DNA from: Agarophyton chilense
Taxonomy: Eukaryota; Rhodophyta; Florideophyceae; Gracilariales; Gracilariaceae
Length of the DNA: 64,000 bases
Assembly (NCBI GenBank): GCA_030374765.1
Contig: JARGXX010000088.1
Location: 2,108,001 to 2,172,000 of the forward strand
Direction of reading: 5' to 3'
The position numbers were made by a program, and so were the translations under genes. The notes under the pieces are model-generated. The model did no database searches. It was not told where the DNA came from and was given only the letters and a program-made list of their open reading frames with translations. Below, piece by piece: positions 34,931 through 45,793 of the stretch. Position 1 is the first letter of the stretch, and each line of letters starts with the position of its first letter.

Positions 34931-35115
34931 GAAACGCCCAGGAATATGTTATGGATCGCATATTTGAACATGGCGAGCATGAGGATACTAGATAATTACT
35001 GTATCGAGTCCGTTGATACGGTTTTCCTCCGGAAGCGGATACGTGGGAACCTATAGCTCATATCCCCCGTTCGAAGCTCGTGCGATACCATCGACGCATG
35101 CCATTACCACTCCCC
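34931..35115 (+). other. E1 chromodomain region
   Basis: The translation runs 'AQEYVMDRIFEHGEHED', 'YGFPPEADTWEPIAHIPRS', 'KLVRYHRR', a classical chromodomain pattern with aromatic cage positions and the TWEP motif. It matches E2 20340-20517. Broken like the rest of the element. Confidence 0.8.
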
Positions 35116-35280
35116 AGGGAGATCGACTCCTCGATAGTCGGGCTCATGGGCATATCCAATTTCTAAGCATGAGCTACAAAGGTAGTAAAAACTCGAAAGG
35201 CGAGAAGAAAACAAGAAGTCATGAAGAAGAAACGTGAAAACACGCAAGCACAGGACATTTACTGATTATCACCTAGGACC

Positions 35281-35364
35281 AACTCGAGAAGCGGGAAGAA
35301 GGATTGAAGAACTCGAGAAGCGAGAAGAAAAAGTTAAGAACTCGAGAAGCGAGAAGCGATGAAG
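35281..35364 (+). repeat. 29-bp tandem repeat with CTCG...CGAG hairpins in E1
   Basis: There are almost three copies of AACTCGAGAAGCGAGAAGAA plus 9 bases, between the chromodomain and the antisense accessory frame. Each copy can fold as CTCG-AGAAG-CGAG. Neighbouring small hairpins include CTCG-AAAGG-CGAG (about 35192), CGTG-AAAA-CACG (35234) and CGTG-AAGA-CACG (35386). Confidence 0.7.
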
Positions 35365-35467
35365 ACTAGAAGATAAGAAGGGATCGTGAAGACACGAAGT
35401 CACCGGAGTTTTATTGGTGTCAAGATACCACCGCAAGGGTGTTGACTAGCAGTCTTTTCTGGGATTA

Positions 35468-37146
35468 TCAAAGAGACGTGCGATCACGCAGGTTCGCAAG
35501 AAGCTGTGCGCGATTACCCTCAACTTGGTCCACGGGAAAGCCCGCATCTAAGAGGAACTGCCTCAGCGGATCCAAGCCTGGATCTTCGACCGGCACTGCA
35601 CTCGGTTGTTGGGTAAACCCATGAAAGTACTCTTGAGCAACTCCCGCCGCTGCGGATTGATCGACGGAAGTCGTTACGCCTGCCAGCTCTGGCTCATCCT
35701 CGTAACCGAGTTCAGCCTCAGCTCCCGGCGCTTCTTCATACGGTTCCTCTCTGTTCTCGGATGGAGTACCATCGTACACGTATCCAGTAAGCTGGTTCGG
35801 TGGCATGTCACGCGGGTTCTCCCGAAGAAAGCGAGCCTGCTCGGAGGTGATCAACTGGCGCGTCCAGGGGTCGTACCAAACGAAATCTCCAGCACTTGCT
35901 GTTCTTCCAGGAGAATGGTTGTGGTGTCTTGCACGGGTTCCGCGAGCGGATTGATCAGCTGGTACTCCAGACCAATCGACAATGTCGATCAAATCCACAA
36001 GACGGAGGAAGTCGGCATGGTTCGCACGGGATCCCAGGACAAGGGAAAGATCGAGTTCTCTCGCATACTTTCGCGCTGTGGGCGACATGTACCAAACTCT
36101 AAAGATATCCTAAGCATCCCACAGGAGGAAGACGGCCATATTGGCGATAAACTCGGTAAAACCACCGTCCAATACCCCGAGAACGGGTCGTCAACCAACG
36201 CGGACCCGATGTAGGAGATCGCCGGTGGGAGCTCCACAGGGCAACCACGAGGACTCTCGATCGCCGCCCAATCCTCCGGAATACCGATGTAGCGCCCGAA
36301 GCGCGCGTTCCGCCGGATGCGGTCAATCTCGATCATTTGATACGGCACCAAATAGCCCAAACGTGATCGAGTACGACGTTCCCAAGGATAATCCCAATAG
36401 GGAATGTCACGTTTTCGAAGGAAGCGGAACTCCGCACGGAGAAGAGGTGGCTGAAAGCAGAGAGCTGCATCACGCACACCGCGCACACTGCGCCAACCGC
36501 TAACATCGACTTCAACAAGTGTCTCGATATACGAGTAGCCTTCACTGTTGGTACAGGCTTTCCAGGTATCTAGTTCCCAGTCCTGCGGTAGGAGATCCAT
36601 ACTGACGAATTGGTGAAGACGCTGGTAAATCAGCTTGGTGAACCGCGTACGGGCTTCGGACAAGGTTTCCGTTGAATATCGCGCAATTGCGTTGTCTGGC
36701 ACAGCAATATGGCCCACCCAGTCGTCGCTATAAATCGCGTGTTCCGGAATACCGTCAGGGAAGTACCCACCGTGTACATACTGTTGTATCAACGCATCAT
36801 CGCGGATAGCAACTGGATCAAACCAGGGCGCTTGCGCGAAAAGGTCAACGTTGTCGAGAGGATCCCGTCCATAGAAATCCGCAGGGTGCGGATAGCTCCG
36901 CTGAGCACGACGAGAAGGAGCTCGAATCACACTCGCAGAGGCGACGTAAGCCGCGTTCGGCATTGGAGCCACGGTTGGCTGAGGTAACGGTACCGACCGG
37001 AATCCAGTGTACGGTGTGGGGAACGAACGGTATGGACCGAGCTGAGCAGTAGGCTGCGACGCATAACCCGCAGTGTTGGACGGAGCCCCAGAAGGCACAT
37101 CCTCAGAGGAGGGCTGGAACGGGTTGGACCCGGCGTTCGGATCCAT
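35468..37146 (-). other. E1 accessory frame, antisense to its gag-pol (broken)
   Basis: A Met codon at 37146 lies about 170 bp inside the 3' LTR, and the frame runs toward pol on the opposite strand. The N-terminus is Pro/Ser-rich. The core 'APWFDPVAIRDDALIQQY', the segment 'TRSRLGYLVPYQMIEIDRI', the motif 'AGDFVWYDPWTR' and an acidic tail match the E2 frame in order. One or two breaks. The family is unknown; conservation across two LTR families suggests it was selected as a protein. Confidence 0.75.
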
Positions 37147-37314
37147 CGCGAGAGATCGAGCTGAAGAGCGGTGAGGAACAGAATGTTGTTGAGAACTGTA
37201 AGAGTTGGTCGGGCGGCGAGGAATTCGTGATGACGATGAGTACCCGGAACACCGGTCCGACTGCGTATAAACGCTTCTTGCATCCCCGATGGTTCGCGCT
37301 TAACGAGGGGGGTA

Positions 37315-37982
37315 TGTAGTATTCTACTATGTCGGGGAATCCGATATGTTGGGTTTTCGCGTAGTCGCGGTTGGAACTCATAAGTGAGTGATATCATCAA
37401 CATTGTGATATGAAACGGAATCCCGCATAGGATACCTAGAGACAGACTGTCTTAGTGGGACACGTGGTATCACGAGTGGAGTGGCTTGCAACGGCGCATG
37501 TAGTGTCGATCCACGTGGCTGGTTTTTACTACCCTTTGTAGCTAGACGTCCATTAGGGACCGTACCCATACAGTGGTTTGGCTAAGTGGCTGACCACTGG
37601 GTATTATTTATATATTTATTTGGGCACTCACCCTGGCACACAGTATATAGTGTACCAGAGTTGAGAGCCGACTCCAAGTAAAGGAGACAACATGGGCATC
37701 ATGACTATTCTGTTCCTCGCTTAGGATTCCTTAACTGGAGACCCGGACGAGCTATAATAGATAGTCAGCCCCCAACCACTTCACGAGCCGTCTCGTACCT
37801 ACGTTCCATCAACGTTTTACAGTTACACTGTTCACCCTCGCTGGCGATTAGTGGCCTAACACCCCACTTCCAGCTCGCTGGTGTTGTAGCTCTACCACCC
37901 CTTTTCCTTCGCCGCAAGCGACCCATCGGCAGTCCGAAGGCTGTCGCAGGTGTCTGCTCTCTCCGTTAGAGCGGATACTACA
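37315..37982 (+). repeat. E1 3' LTR
   Basis: 668 bp, TGTAGTATT...ATACTACA, preceded by the purine tract GAGGGGGGTA and followed by the AATGG duplication. Confidence 0.93.
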
Positions 37983-38532
37983 AATGGAGCGTCAACGGTG
38001 CCTTCTTGTCCGAGAAATCTTTTCTTGACAAGAAGCTCGCCGTGTCTTTGCTCGGTATGCATATCTGTTTTCTACTTCTTTTCGCTCACTATCTTTGGAC
38101 TTCTGGTTTGTATGGAGGCCTAATCGGTTCAGATTTCCCGCATCCTGTGGAACTTAGAAACCTTTTTTTGTCACATGTTCAAAGAGGAGAGTCGAAAACT
38201 TCGCTCAACGCACATCGCGACGGTTCTATTCGCTTCGAATTTTATCGGTATTTTATTCGGGCGAACATTGTGTAGTACACATTGCACTACCGGTTCTATA
38301 CCTAATATGCGCATACAATCCCTTTCCTAATTTGAGGTGGACCGTATCATTTCTTTTTGAAGATTATGATCTTTGCTACCATTGAGACCGTCTATAACAA
38401 TTTCCCTCCTTCGTCGTTCCAGCCGTCGCTCCCAACTTCTTCCACATCGCGACGCTCTTGTCCATGTGGATGGAGCCGAAGGCAAAATGGGTTTCGATTT
38501 TTGAGAAGCCGAGCGATGGAAAGGTTGAGTGA
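37983..38532 (+). pseudogene. ALG3: ALG3 pseudogene, 3' part
   Basis: This resumes the ALG3 relic directly after the E1 target duplication, in the frame that continues the 5' part: 'WSVNGAFLSEKSFLDKKLAV', then 'SLLGMHICFLLLFAHYLW'. ALG3 proteins carry W-T/S-VN-W-F-L-P-E..FL at this point. A shifted frame then gives 'IATVLFASNFIGILFGRTL' (family SNFIGI.F.R.L motif), and a further shifted frame gives the C-terminal 'HIATLLSMWMEP' before a TGA ending at 38532. At least two frameshifts and stops near 38380-38400 show decay independent of the insertion. Confidence 0.85.
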
Positions 38533-39788
38533 GCAGTGATGATGGTTTAATATGTGTCGCGGACCGCTTTAATCAGCACCAACTTTACTGCGTTGGGTGA
38601 GGCATCTCGCTTATACGGCGATATGTGCCGGGCAAACTAAGGGTCTCTGAAGTTTTGTCCTTCAGAGCCTGCCAAATCGTTTCCAACATGCTGATTGAAC
38701 ATAGACAACCTCACAACCCAACGTGCCAAGTTGCGGGCTGATCAATTGAAGGGCTCGATTAGCTTTTGATTCAAAGCGGCGTTTTTTTCGAGCGCTGGAA
38801 AGACTAGGTGTTCTAACAATAAGATCTCATATCCAGTCCTCAAAATCATTCAATATAAGGAGAAAAAGGAGGTGTATCCATCTCAATTTCTTCGTTTCGT
38901 TGGTTGAGTACTGTACCAATGGTTAGGCTGTTCTTGATTCCATTCGCTCATAGAATAACAAGGCTTAAGTTCATCTCGTCGCCACAAGTTCTTTCACCAT
39001 CCACAGAGCCAGTGCAAAAGAGTCCGATAAAACCCTGACTATCAACCCCCACCTGACATCCAACCAAAATACCAGGTCGACAAGGAAGCACCCCGTCGAA
39101 AGCAACGTCACGCCACATCACGCCCATCTAGTTCGATTCCAGCACTGCCCTCCTCCTTGCAAAGCGAACTGCAAGGCGCCACAACTCATGTTGGTAAAGT
39201 CTATGAAGCAGATGTCCAGGAAAACTCGCTCATGGAACGGAAACGCAAAGAGAATCTGTCAATCTTCACATCCACGATCGTATTCTGCAACCATTCCCAC
39301 GTACTTCGCTGCCCCCTTTCCTTCCACTACAACAAGCAGCACTGCTCGCTGCCCTCCTTGCCGAATATGTACCAACAAAACCATCGCCTGCAATCCTCAC
39401 CGGATCTCAGATCCCCCCTCCGCTCCAAGCCCTCTTGTCGTTGTTTCACGCAAATCTCGAACCAAAATTAAAAAGCTGCACAAACATATACGATTGTTAG
39501 TCAGCGCGACAACCGCACGCGCGAATTAATATGGTTTATGCGAACTGGATCATCGCTTAGCGTATTCTTTGGATAGATTTTAGGTGAAGGGGGAAGTCCC
39601 TAGAGAAAAGTGAAGGCTTGCGAAGTGGATTACTCGAATTGCACCATTGGAGCACCCGAAACCATTGGTCTGCGCAGCCCCTTGCTCTTAATTACCTCGA
39701 CAAGTTTGTCGCGTTTCGTCGATGAAGAAGAATAGAATGCATTAAAAGAATCAGTTATCTCGTCCCCACCACTTTCCTTACAAGCTGC
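38533..39788. other. No gene recognised
   Basis: Low-information sequence between the ALG3 relic and the second Harbinger relic. It may include the Harbinger 3' flank, but no terminal repeat was found. Confidence 0.3.
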
Positions 39789-40731
39789 CTACCAAGCTTT
39801 GACTTCCAGATTTCTTTCGCAAATCTCCTCCACTGACATACACTTTAATCCCTGGTCTTCATTATCGATACAGAAGTTGTGAAGCTTCATGCACAGAACA
39901 ACGATATCTGAACTGGTCGCCACCGAGTACTTTAGCTTGCTTAATATTCGCCAGCGCGAAACCAGTATTCCAAATGCCTGTTCAACATGCATTCGGAGAG
40001 AAAAAAGGTAGAAATTGAATGAGTCTTCCCAAAAATGTCGTATCTGAGACTGAGGAATCGGTATTATTAAGCTTTCAGTACATAGATATGCCTCATCCCC
40101 TGCAATAAAAAAACTCCGTACGCAGCTCACCATCACTCAGATACTTTTCCAGTCCTGATACCGCATGAGCGAGAGAATCATGCGTTGATCCAACGCATCG
40201 AATGGAAACATCCAGAAAGCGGTAAGGTGAATCTACAAGAGCCTGAACCGGTAGAGAGTAAAACCCCTTTCGCCAGTAATAAGATGCTGCATGAAATGTG
40301 ATAGGCTTCTTGATTTGAATGGAAATGCCATCGAGCGCCCCAATGCACCATGTCAAAGGACTCCTTGGATAGCGCGAGTGTTTGAAGCCCATTGAAAGTT
40401 GTTGCAGCCCTTCCATAGTGCTTGGAATGCCCGGTAAAACCAGTATTTTCATTAGTGCATTTTTGGTGTCATGAAACACTGCATATATCGTAGAACACCC
40501 AATCTTAAACCTTATCATGACGTCTAAATAGCTCGCTCCACTTCAGATTCGAAGTGTGATGGCTAAACGTGATTTGGTTGAAATCGTTTTCCGACGAGAT
40601 CGTTGTCCCATGTATGACTTTTTGAATATGAGAGGTGCAATTTCTTCGTGCAACTGTTCAAAATTGTCTTTCGAGACCCTGAAAGCCCTTTTAAATGTTC
40701 GTGCATTGATTCTTGACTCAATCTGTTCCAC
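39789..40731 (-). mobile_element. Decayed PIF/Harbinger transposase, copy 2
   Basis: Minus-strand blocks run 'RTFKRAFRVSKDNFEQL', 'CIGALDGISIQI' (first Asp), 'VDSPYRFLDVSI' (second Asp), 'GSTHDSLAHAVSGL', 'DEAYLCTESLIIPIP' and 'VEQAFGILVSRWRIL', in the order of the DDE_Tnp_4 nuclease. Frameshifts near 40530 and 40095-40135 break it. It shares most blocks with copy 1 (2665-3541), so both belong to one family. Its 5' terminal motif is probably 41278-41299. Confidence 0.82.
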
Positions 40732-41277
40732 TTCGACGCGATTTGTTATAATAGTTGGAAAAAGAACCGCTAACGGCTTATTCTTTGAGTTAGTTTGCGT
40801 GTACAGTCAAAACGAATGTTTGTAGAATTATAGTACAGCGCAAGATTGTATGACTGTTGATGTGGCATTGAAACACAAACAGGGTCCCATTTTCTATGGT
40901 TAGCTTCGATCCCCTTGGTGAAATATAGCCATTATTAACACCAAAACACGACAGAAGAGATCACCGTCAAGCACATGATGCTAAAGACGTCCGATCCAAG
41001 CCAAATGGGTGCGACGACGGTACAAGATACTTTGTGCTATATGGTGCTTCAAATTCCTTTGGCATGGGAAGCACTCCAGTGCACATGCTTACTGCATGAG
41101 AGTTACGGCGCAGAATAGAGCGGGCATGTGCTCAAAAACGGAGAAGGCCATGTTGTCGGTACAAAGTTGGCGGGGCTTTTGAGCCTCTGATCGGTCTGTC
41201 GAAGGCGTTAATTTACAGACATTTATTATGAAAATTTCAAAATATCCCGTTCACTTCACTTCACTTCACGCTCGTTC
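40732..41277. other. Harbinger copy 2 leader, no gene
   Basis: Non-coding stretch between the transposase and the terminal motif, ending in TTCACTTCACTTCACTTCACG-type subterminal repeats near 41250-41270. Confidence 0.35.
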
Positions 41278-41299
41278 ACGCTTGTTAAGAACGGCCCTC
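41278..41299 (-). repeat. Putative Harbinger terminal motif, copy 2
   Basis: Reverse complement of the 22-bp motif at 1929-1950 (only CGCTTGTTAAGAACGGCCCTC is quoted from it). It lies about 550 bp upstream of the minus-strand transposase, mirroring copy 1. Confidence 0.5.
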
Positions 41300-41947
41300 A
41301 TTCTATCGATGAAGAAGGACGGTGAAGGCGGAGCGAGGTTGGGACGGGTACATGCTTCTGCATTGCTGTACTTCAATTTCGCATATGTTTTGGCTTTTGT
41401 TTTGTCCCCAAAATCGCACTTTGCACAATTTCTGGCGAAGTGTGTCGGCCGATCACGGACTGTTTAGATAACATACCCTTCGTAAAAGAAACGGGGAACG
41501 GTTCACTGGCCAACCGATGCACAGTTCAAGGGAGGCTCACGTGACTGATCTCGTGCCCTCTCTGGCTGCACCGCCGTCCAACTACGGCGCATGCGCGAAC
41601 CGCTCGGATTGGTTCCCACCACCCATCGACTTGTAGAAACAATCGCAAACACTTTTACCGATCAGCCTCAACTAACTCCGAAGGGCGAGTCGCGGGTTAT
41701 TCCAAGCCGCCCGGTCACTTCGCCGACCAGTAAAGCTTCTTCAACGACAACAGAAGAGACTCAGAGATCCCATGTCCCCCCTCTACGGGCTCGTACCAGT
41801 CATGATACTAATTATCAGCAACATCGAACGACTTGATTGAAACGAGCTGAAGTGTCAAGTCTATCGTCACAATTAGTCGTTTAGTTTAAGTTTGCACCAA
41901 CCTAGACCACTCCTATCCACAACATCAACCTTGCGGACCCCCCAACC
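41300..41947. other. Intergenic / bZIP 3' flank
   Basis: No supported gene. A short plus frame at 41591-41836 is Thr/Ser-rich and unmatched. Confidence 0.3.
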
Positions 41948-44378
41948 CTACCCACCACGGCCGCCTCGTCCGTCCCGCCTACTTTGACCGGCTCGCCGCG
42001 CCGGCACACTTTGTGCCCCACGCCCGCGACTCCTCCGACGCCGATCTTCACCGATATCGCCGAGCTCCACCTCTGGCTCCTCTTTCTTGAACGTATATGA
42101 GCACCGTCCGACCATGTTGCCCACGACACCCACCACATTCTGCATAGCCGGAGTGGGAATCTGATGCTGGTCGCCGTGCAACTGCTTTATGTCTTGTTGC
42201 ATCTCGGACAACCGCCTCAGTCCTCTGATGTAACTTTGCCGCCACTCCTGACTTTTCCCGCGCAAGTCTAGAACGTTCGATTCCAGCGACATAGCATACG
42301 CCTTACGGCGGCGGCGACTTTTTTCCGCCGATTGTCTGTTTCGCATCGCACGAATACGCTTCTTCTCCTGTTTTTCTTCAGCCGTCAACTCGTGCTATGT
42401 TATCAAGGAAATGAAGGGTATAAAGGAAAGGGGGGTCAGAAATCTAAGCACAAGCCGGGGATAGCTTTTGAAAAAGACGATGAACGCTAGCAACACATAC
42501 CTTCCTCTTCACGGATTTGCGTCCTGCGGTCGCTGGTGTCATGGGGCTCGCGGCTACAATATCTGCTCCTTCCCCTTGGGACGTTTGCTCACCTGTTGGA
42601 GATTCATGGCCACGCGTCGTCCTGTTTTCGTTTTCGCTTGAGGGGATGGCCGGGCTTGCAGGAGCAGGGACTTGTCTTTCTTCCGGGACAGGTGTCACCA
42701 CCCGGGTGCTTGCGCTCTCATGAGGGGGTCGGTGCAACGGGCTTCTGAAAGTTTCCAAGAGCCTTTCGAGTTCCGTATGAATTGCAGAAGACCCCGGCTG
42801 CCCTCTTTTCACAAGCATCTGGTGGTCACTCTCCTCCAAACCCTGAGAGGGTATCGGGCTTGCTGGAGAGACATGATCAGCAGAAGGGGGCTGCGTGGGG
42901 TAGAGGGGAGGTCGGGAGGGCTGGGCATGCGAGGCTTCGCGCCGCGGTGTCTTGATCACTCGGACCCGACGACCATCTTGCTTGAACACCGGCCTGCCAT
43001 CAGTGGCTGCCGAAATTCCCTGCGCGACCCTCTCGCATGTCTTCCGTTGCCTATCCCCGGATGCTTTGCTCTTCATCGGCAGCGGTCTCACTCCGAGGTC
43101 TCTTGCACTACTGGGCGCTGGGGCTACTATGTCATTGGAAGTCGCTCGCTGTTGAATGCGGAAGAGTGCTGGTGCGTGTGGATTCCCGGCCACTTGAAGC
43201 CTCGCGGTGGCGGCACAGTGATGCGTGACATCCTGTGGAAAGCAAACTTGGGGAGCCAACTGGCTTGCTTGCGGTGCTACCAGGTTTGGGAGAGTCGAGG
43301 AAGGTGCTCGGCATTGCTGTGTTGTGCTCGAGGACACAACCACTTGCTGTCCTTGTGAGACTGCGGAAGGAGTCGCGACCGGCCTCAGAGGTGATGAGAT
43401 GAAAAAGTCATCAATCTTGAGTGGCGTCTTTTCTTCGCAGAGACCATCCGATGGCGCTTGAAGAATATTTCCGAATGCACATGATGAAGCCGCTGTGGCA
43501 ATCTGAGATGTGTATGGACGAACATCAGCATTACCTTCCGCCACCTTTTCATCCAAACGAACTGAGAACTCCGAAAGCGACGCAGAGTTGTTGACCTTGA
43601 CAGTCTGTGCTTCGCCAAATTCTTTTTTGTTTGCCTCTAGTCGTTCTAGCTCCTTGGTGGCCGGAGTTAGATTACCGTAGAGGTCCACCTGCATTTCCAC
43701 ATTCTTTCTGCCTTTAAACCTCTGACGGGAATGTGATGGGCTTTGTTGACTCTCCCAGGGAAGCTGGGGGGTTGCGAGAGCACCCTCAACGCTGTCTTTT
43801 CCAGTTCTCCGATCAACAGGTTCGGGCTGTGTAGTTTCTTCTGCCGCGTCGTTCTTACCCACCTCCTCCCCCTTTCTGACCGTGGCCCTATCATATTGAT
43901 ATTGGCCGGTCGGATGATAACCGGAGGCTGTGCCAGAGTCTTCCTCCGTGGGAAAAGAAGAAGGTTCATGGGCCCCATTTCCTTCTTCACCCTCTTCATC
44001 ATCAGTGGTCGGATCGCTGTCACTTTCGGATTGTCGCTCTTCTTGCGGCATCGCCTCTTTTGGACCGGTGCACTCAATACCAGCATCGGTGTTGCCTTCG
44101 TCCGCTTCCTCCTCGTTTCCTCCTCCCATGGCCAAATTTTCTTCCTCTCTGCTGTCTCCCCCCCTTTCTTCAGAGTTTTTTCTATTGGCGAAGGCGTCGT
44201 AGTATGCTTCGCCCAGGTGCTCATGTCCATGTTTGAGAGGTTGAGTTGTCTGCAACAACTCTTCTTCAGGAATGGGCTGACGTGATCCTGAAGGGAACAA
44301 GTCGTAATCTTCTTCTCCAATTGTCGGTCGCAAGTCCTCATACTCCTCGGTCGTGTTGTTGTAGGGCGTCCCATTCAT
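41948..44378 (-). CDS. Two-exon bZIP transcription factor, 774 aa
   Basis: Exon 1 (44378-42501) encodes a ~626-residue acidic, Ser/Pro-rich region without a known domain. Exon 2 (42394-41948) encodes the bZIP. The intron (42500-42395, 106 nt) has donor AAG|GTATGT and acceptor ATAG|CACGAG, phase 0. Joining restores one frame from 'RKSVKRK' into 'HELTAEEKQEKK'. The basic region 'RAMRNRQSAEKSRRRRK' has the N-x7-R signature, followed by heptads L-x6-L-x6-W, so the zipper is short and atypical. The N-terminus has many acidic clusters (for example 'ATTDDEEGEEGNGA'-like stretches), compatible with an activation domain. The start is the ATG at 44378. It is likely a nuclear DNA-binding dimer; target genes are unknown. 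Confidence 0.85.
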
Positions 44379-45793
44379 CTCTAGATTTAGTTTTGTTTTA
44401 TCCAAAGAAACGTGAGAAGTCGTGTGTTCTAGATTGTTTTCTTGGCTTCTGATCGCTAAAGCTTGTCCGCCGACCGATGCAGGTAGTGGCGAACATCGGT
44501 TGTCTGCGGAGCAACATGTGTCTTATATATGCTGCGAGGATCCGCATTATGATGTGAAGCTTCTCTTTATTGAAAAGCTCTCGCTGAAGCTTTTACTCTG
44601 GAGTTAATGCAATTTTTGGTCTCAAGTCTGCGGGAGAGTTCACCCTGTCCAAATCGTCGAAAACATTTCCTGTACTGGGGAGAAGTCATGCGAAAGTAGA
44701 CGTTGTCAGTCACAAAATGAAAACGCTTTGCGGGAAATATCTAAATCACTCGCAGCGAGCGTCTGGACAAGAACGCCCATCTGAAGGTAATTTTGCCGTG
44801 TTTTCGGAACAGGGCAGTTGAAGGCAGATACCAGGTACAATGGTGACAGTTTCGATGGACGACCGACATTGTAACAGAAGCCAAGCTGAATAGATTTTAA
44901 AGCAGGGCAACGAGCATAGGAAGAGAGGTGGGTTGCAGAACGGTTCATGTTTGATCGGCGACAGGGGAGTTCTCGCTACTGCTGTTCACATTTTGTTTTG
45001 ACAGGATTAATTTACAGCCGCTTTTTTTTAGACGTTCAAAGATTATCGACGCTCCCGACCTCGATTGTCCCGTCGTTTAAACGTCGCTTCAGTCTCCTTA
45101 AGACGCCAAGAATGGATACGTCTGATATGTGACCGATGTCGATATCTTCGTCATACCCACAAATACAAGTGCCGCAGGAGAGGGGGTGAACTTCGGAGGT
45201 GGAATTCATGTTTTGACACTGTCGCAATAGGATCCCCAACGCATGATCTCTTTATCGATGTAACCCACCTGGTTGACCGCAAGGTTGGTACGGTGTTCCC
45301 TCCTTTAAACCAGTGTATACATGTGTCGGAGAGTGGATTCCAGCCTCATATTCGTGTCTTGTCACCGTAGCAATAGGTTCTCCATCGTTTGATGTCTTAA
45401 GTCACCCGGTATGATTACGAAGGTTTGCATGGCTTTCTTCGCATCTTGTCAAATCCCGTGTCCAAACTGTATCGTTGAACACGATGCGCTTGCCCCCCCC
45501 CCCCCCCCCCCCCCCCTGTCTATAGCCGGAATAACCCCGCCTGAACCTGGTGTGAAATCCCAATAGGCTGAGTGCGCTCAAGCTCTCATGAGTTTCTCCA
45601 TCATCTATCTCTCCACACTCAAAGATTGCAGACATGCGCCCCGGAGATTTCGGGCTCTTCCGTATGCCAAACCGCAACTGCGCATACCTTTTTCGATATT
45701 TCATGGAAAGTTTGTCTGTTTAAGTTTAAGTCGCGGCAAACCAGAGAAGCATGGTTCCACCAAGTGACAGAAACCTATACGATACCGTTACCG
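44379..45793. other. Upstream of bZIP; no gene recognised
   Basis: It contains the bZIP promoter side and a 24-C homopolymer. Short minus frames (44706-44948, 45402-45704) have no motif. Confidence 0.35.
45493..45516. repeat. Homopolymer C tract (24 C)
   Basis: Uninterrupted run of 24 C, about 280 bp downstream of the 3' end of the NB-ARC/WD40 gene. Length is likely unstable and sensitive to sequencing method. Confidence 0.9.

Larger units (their letters stand above)
16258..37982 (+). mobile_element. E1: broken Ty3/gypsy chromodomain retroelement hosting nested E2
   Basis: Direct LTRs lie at 16258-16973 and 37315-37982. Both start TGTAGTATT and end ATACTACA, and the whole is flanked by the perfect duplication AATGG (16253-16257 and 37983-37987). 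A primer-binding-type site follows the 5' LTR and a purine tract (GAGGGGGGTA) precedes the 3' LTR. Gag, protease, reverse transcriptase, RNase H and integrase read on plus. A chromodomain follows, then an accessory frame on the minus strand. An 11-kb element (E2) sits between leader and gag. The copy is dead, with on the order of ten breaks besides the insertion. The LTRs differ by several percent by eye plus a ~48-bp indel, so it is older than E2. Confidence 0.93.

Noticed and set aside
35281-35364. CRISPR-like array
   Set aside because: 29-bp units with almost no spacers, inside a eukaryotic retroelement; a tandem repeat with hairpins, not CRISPR.
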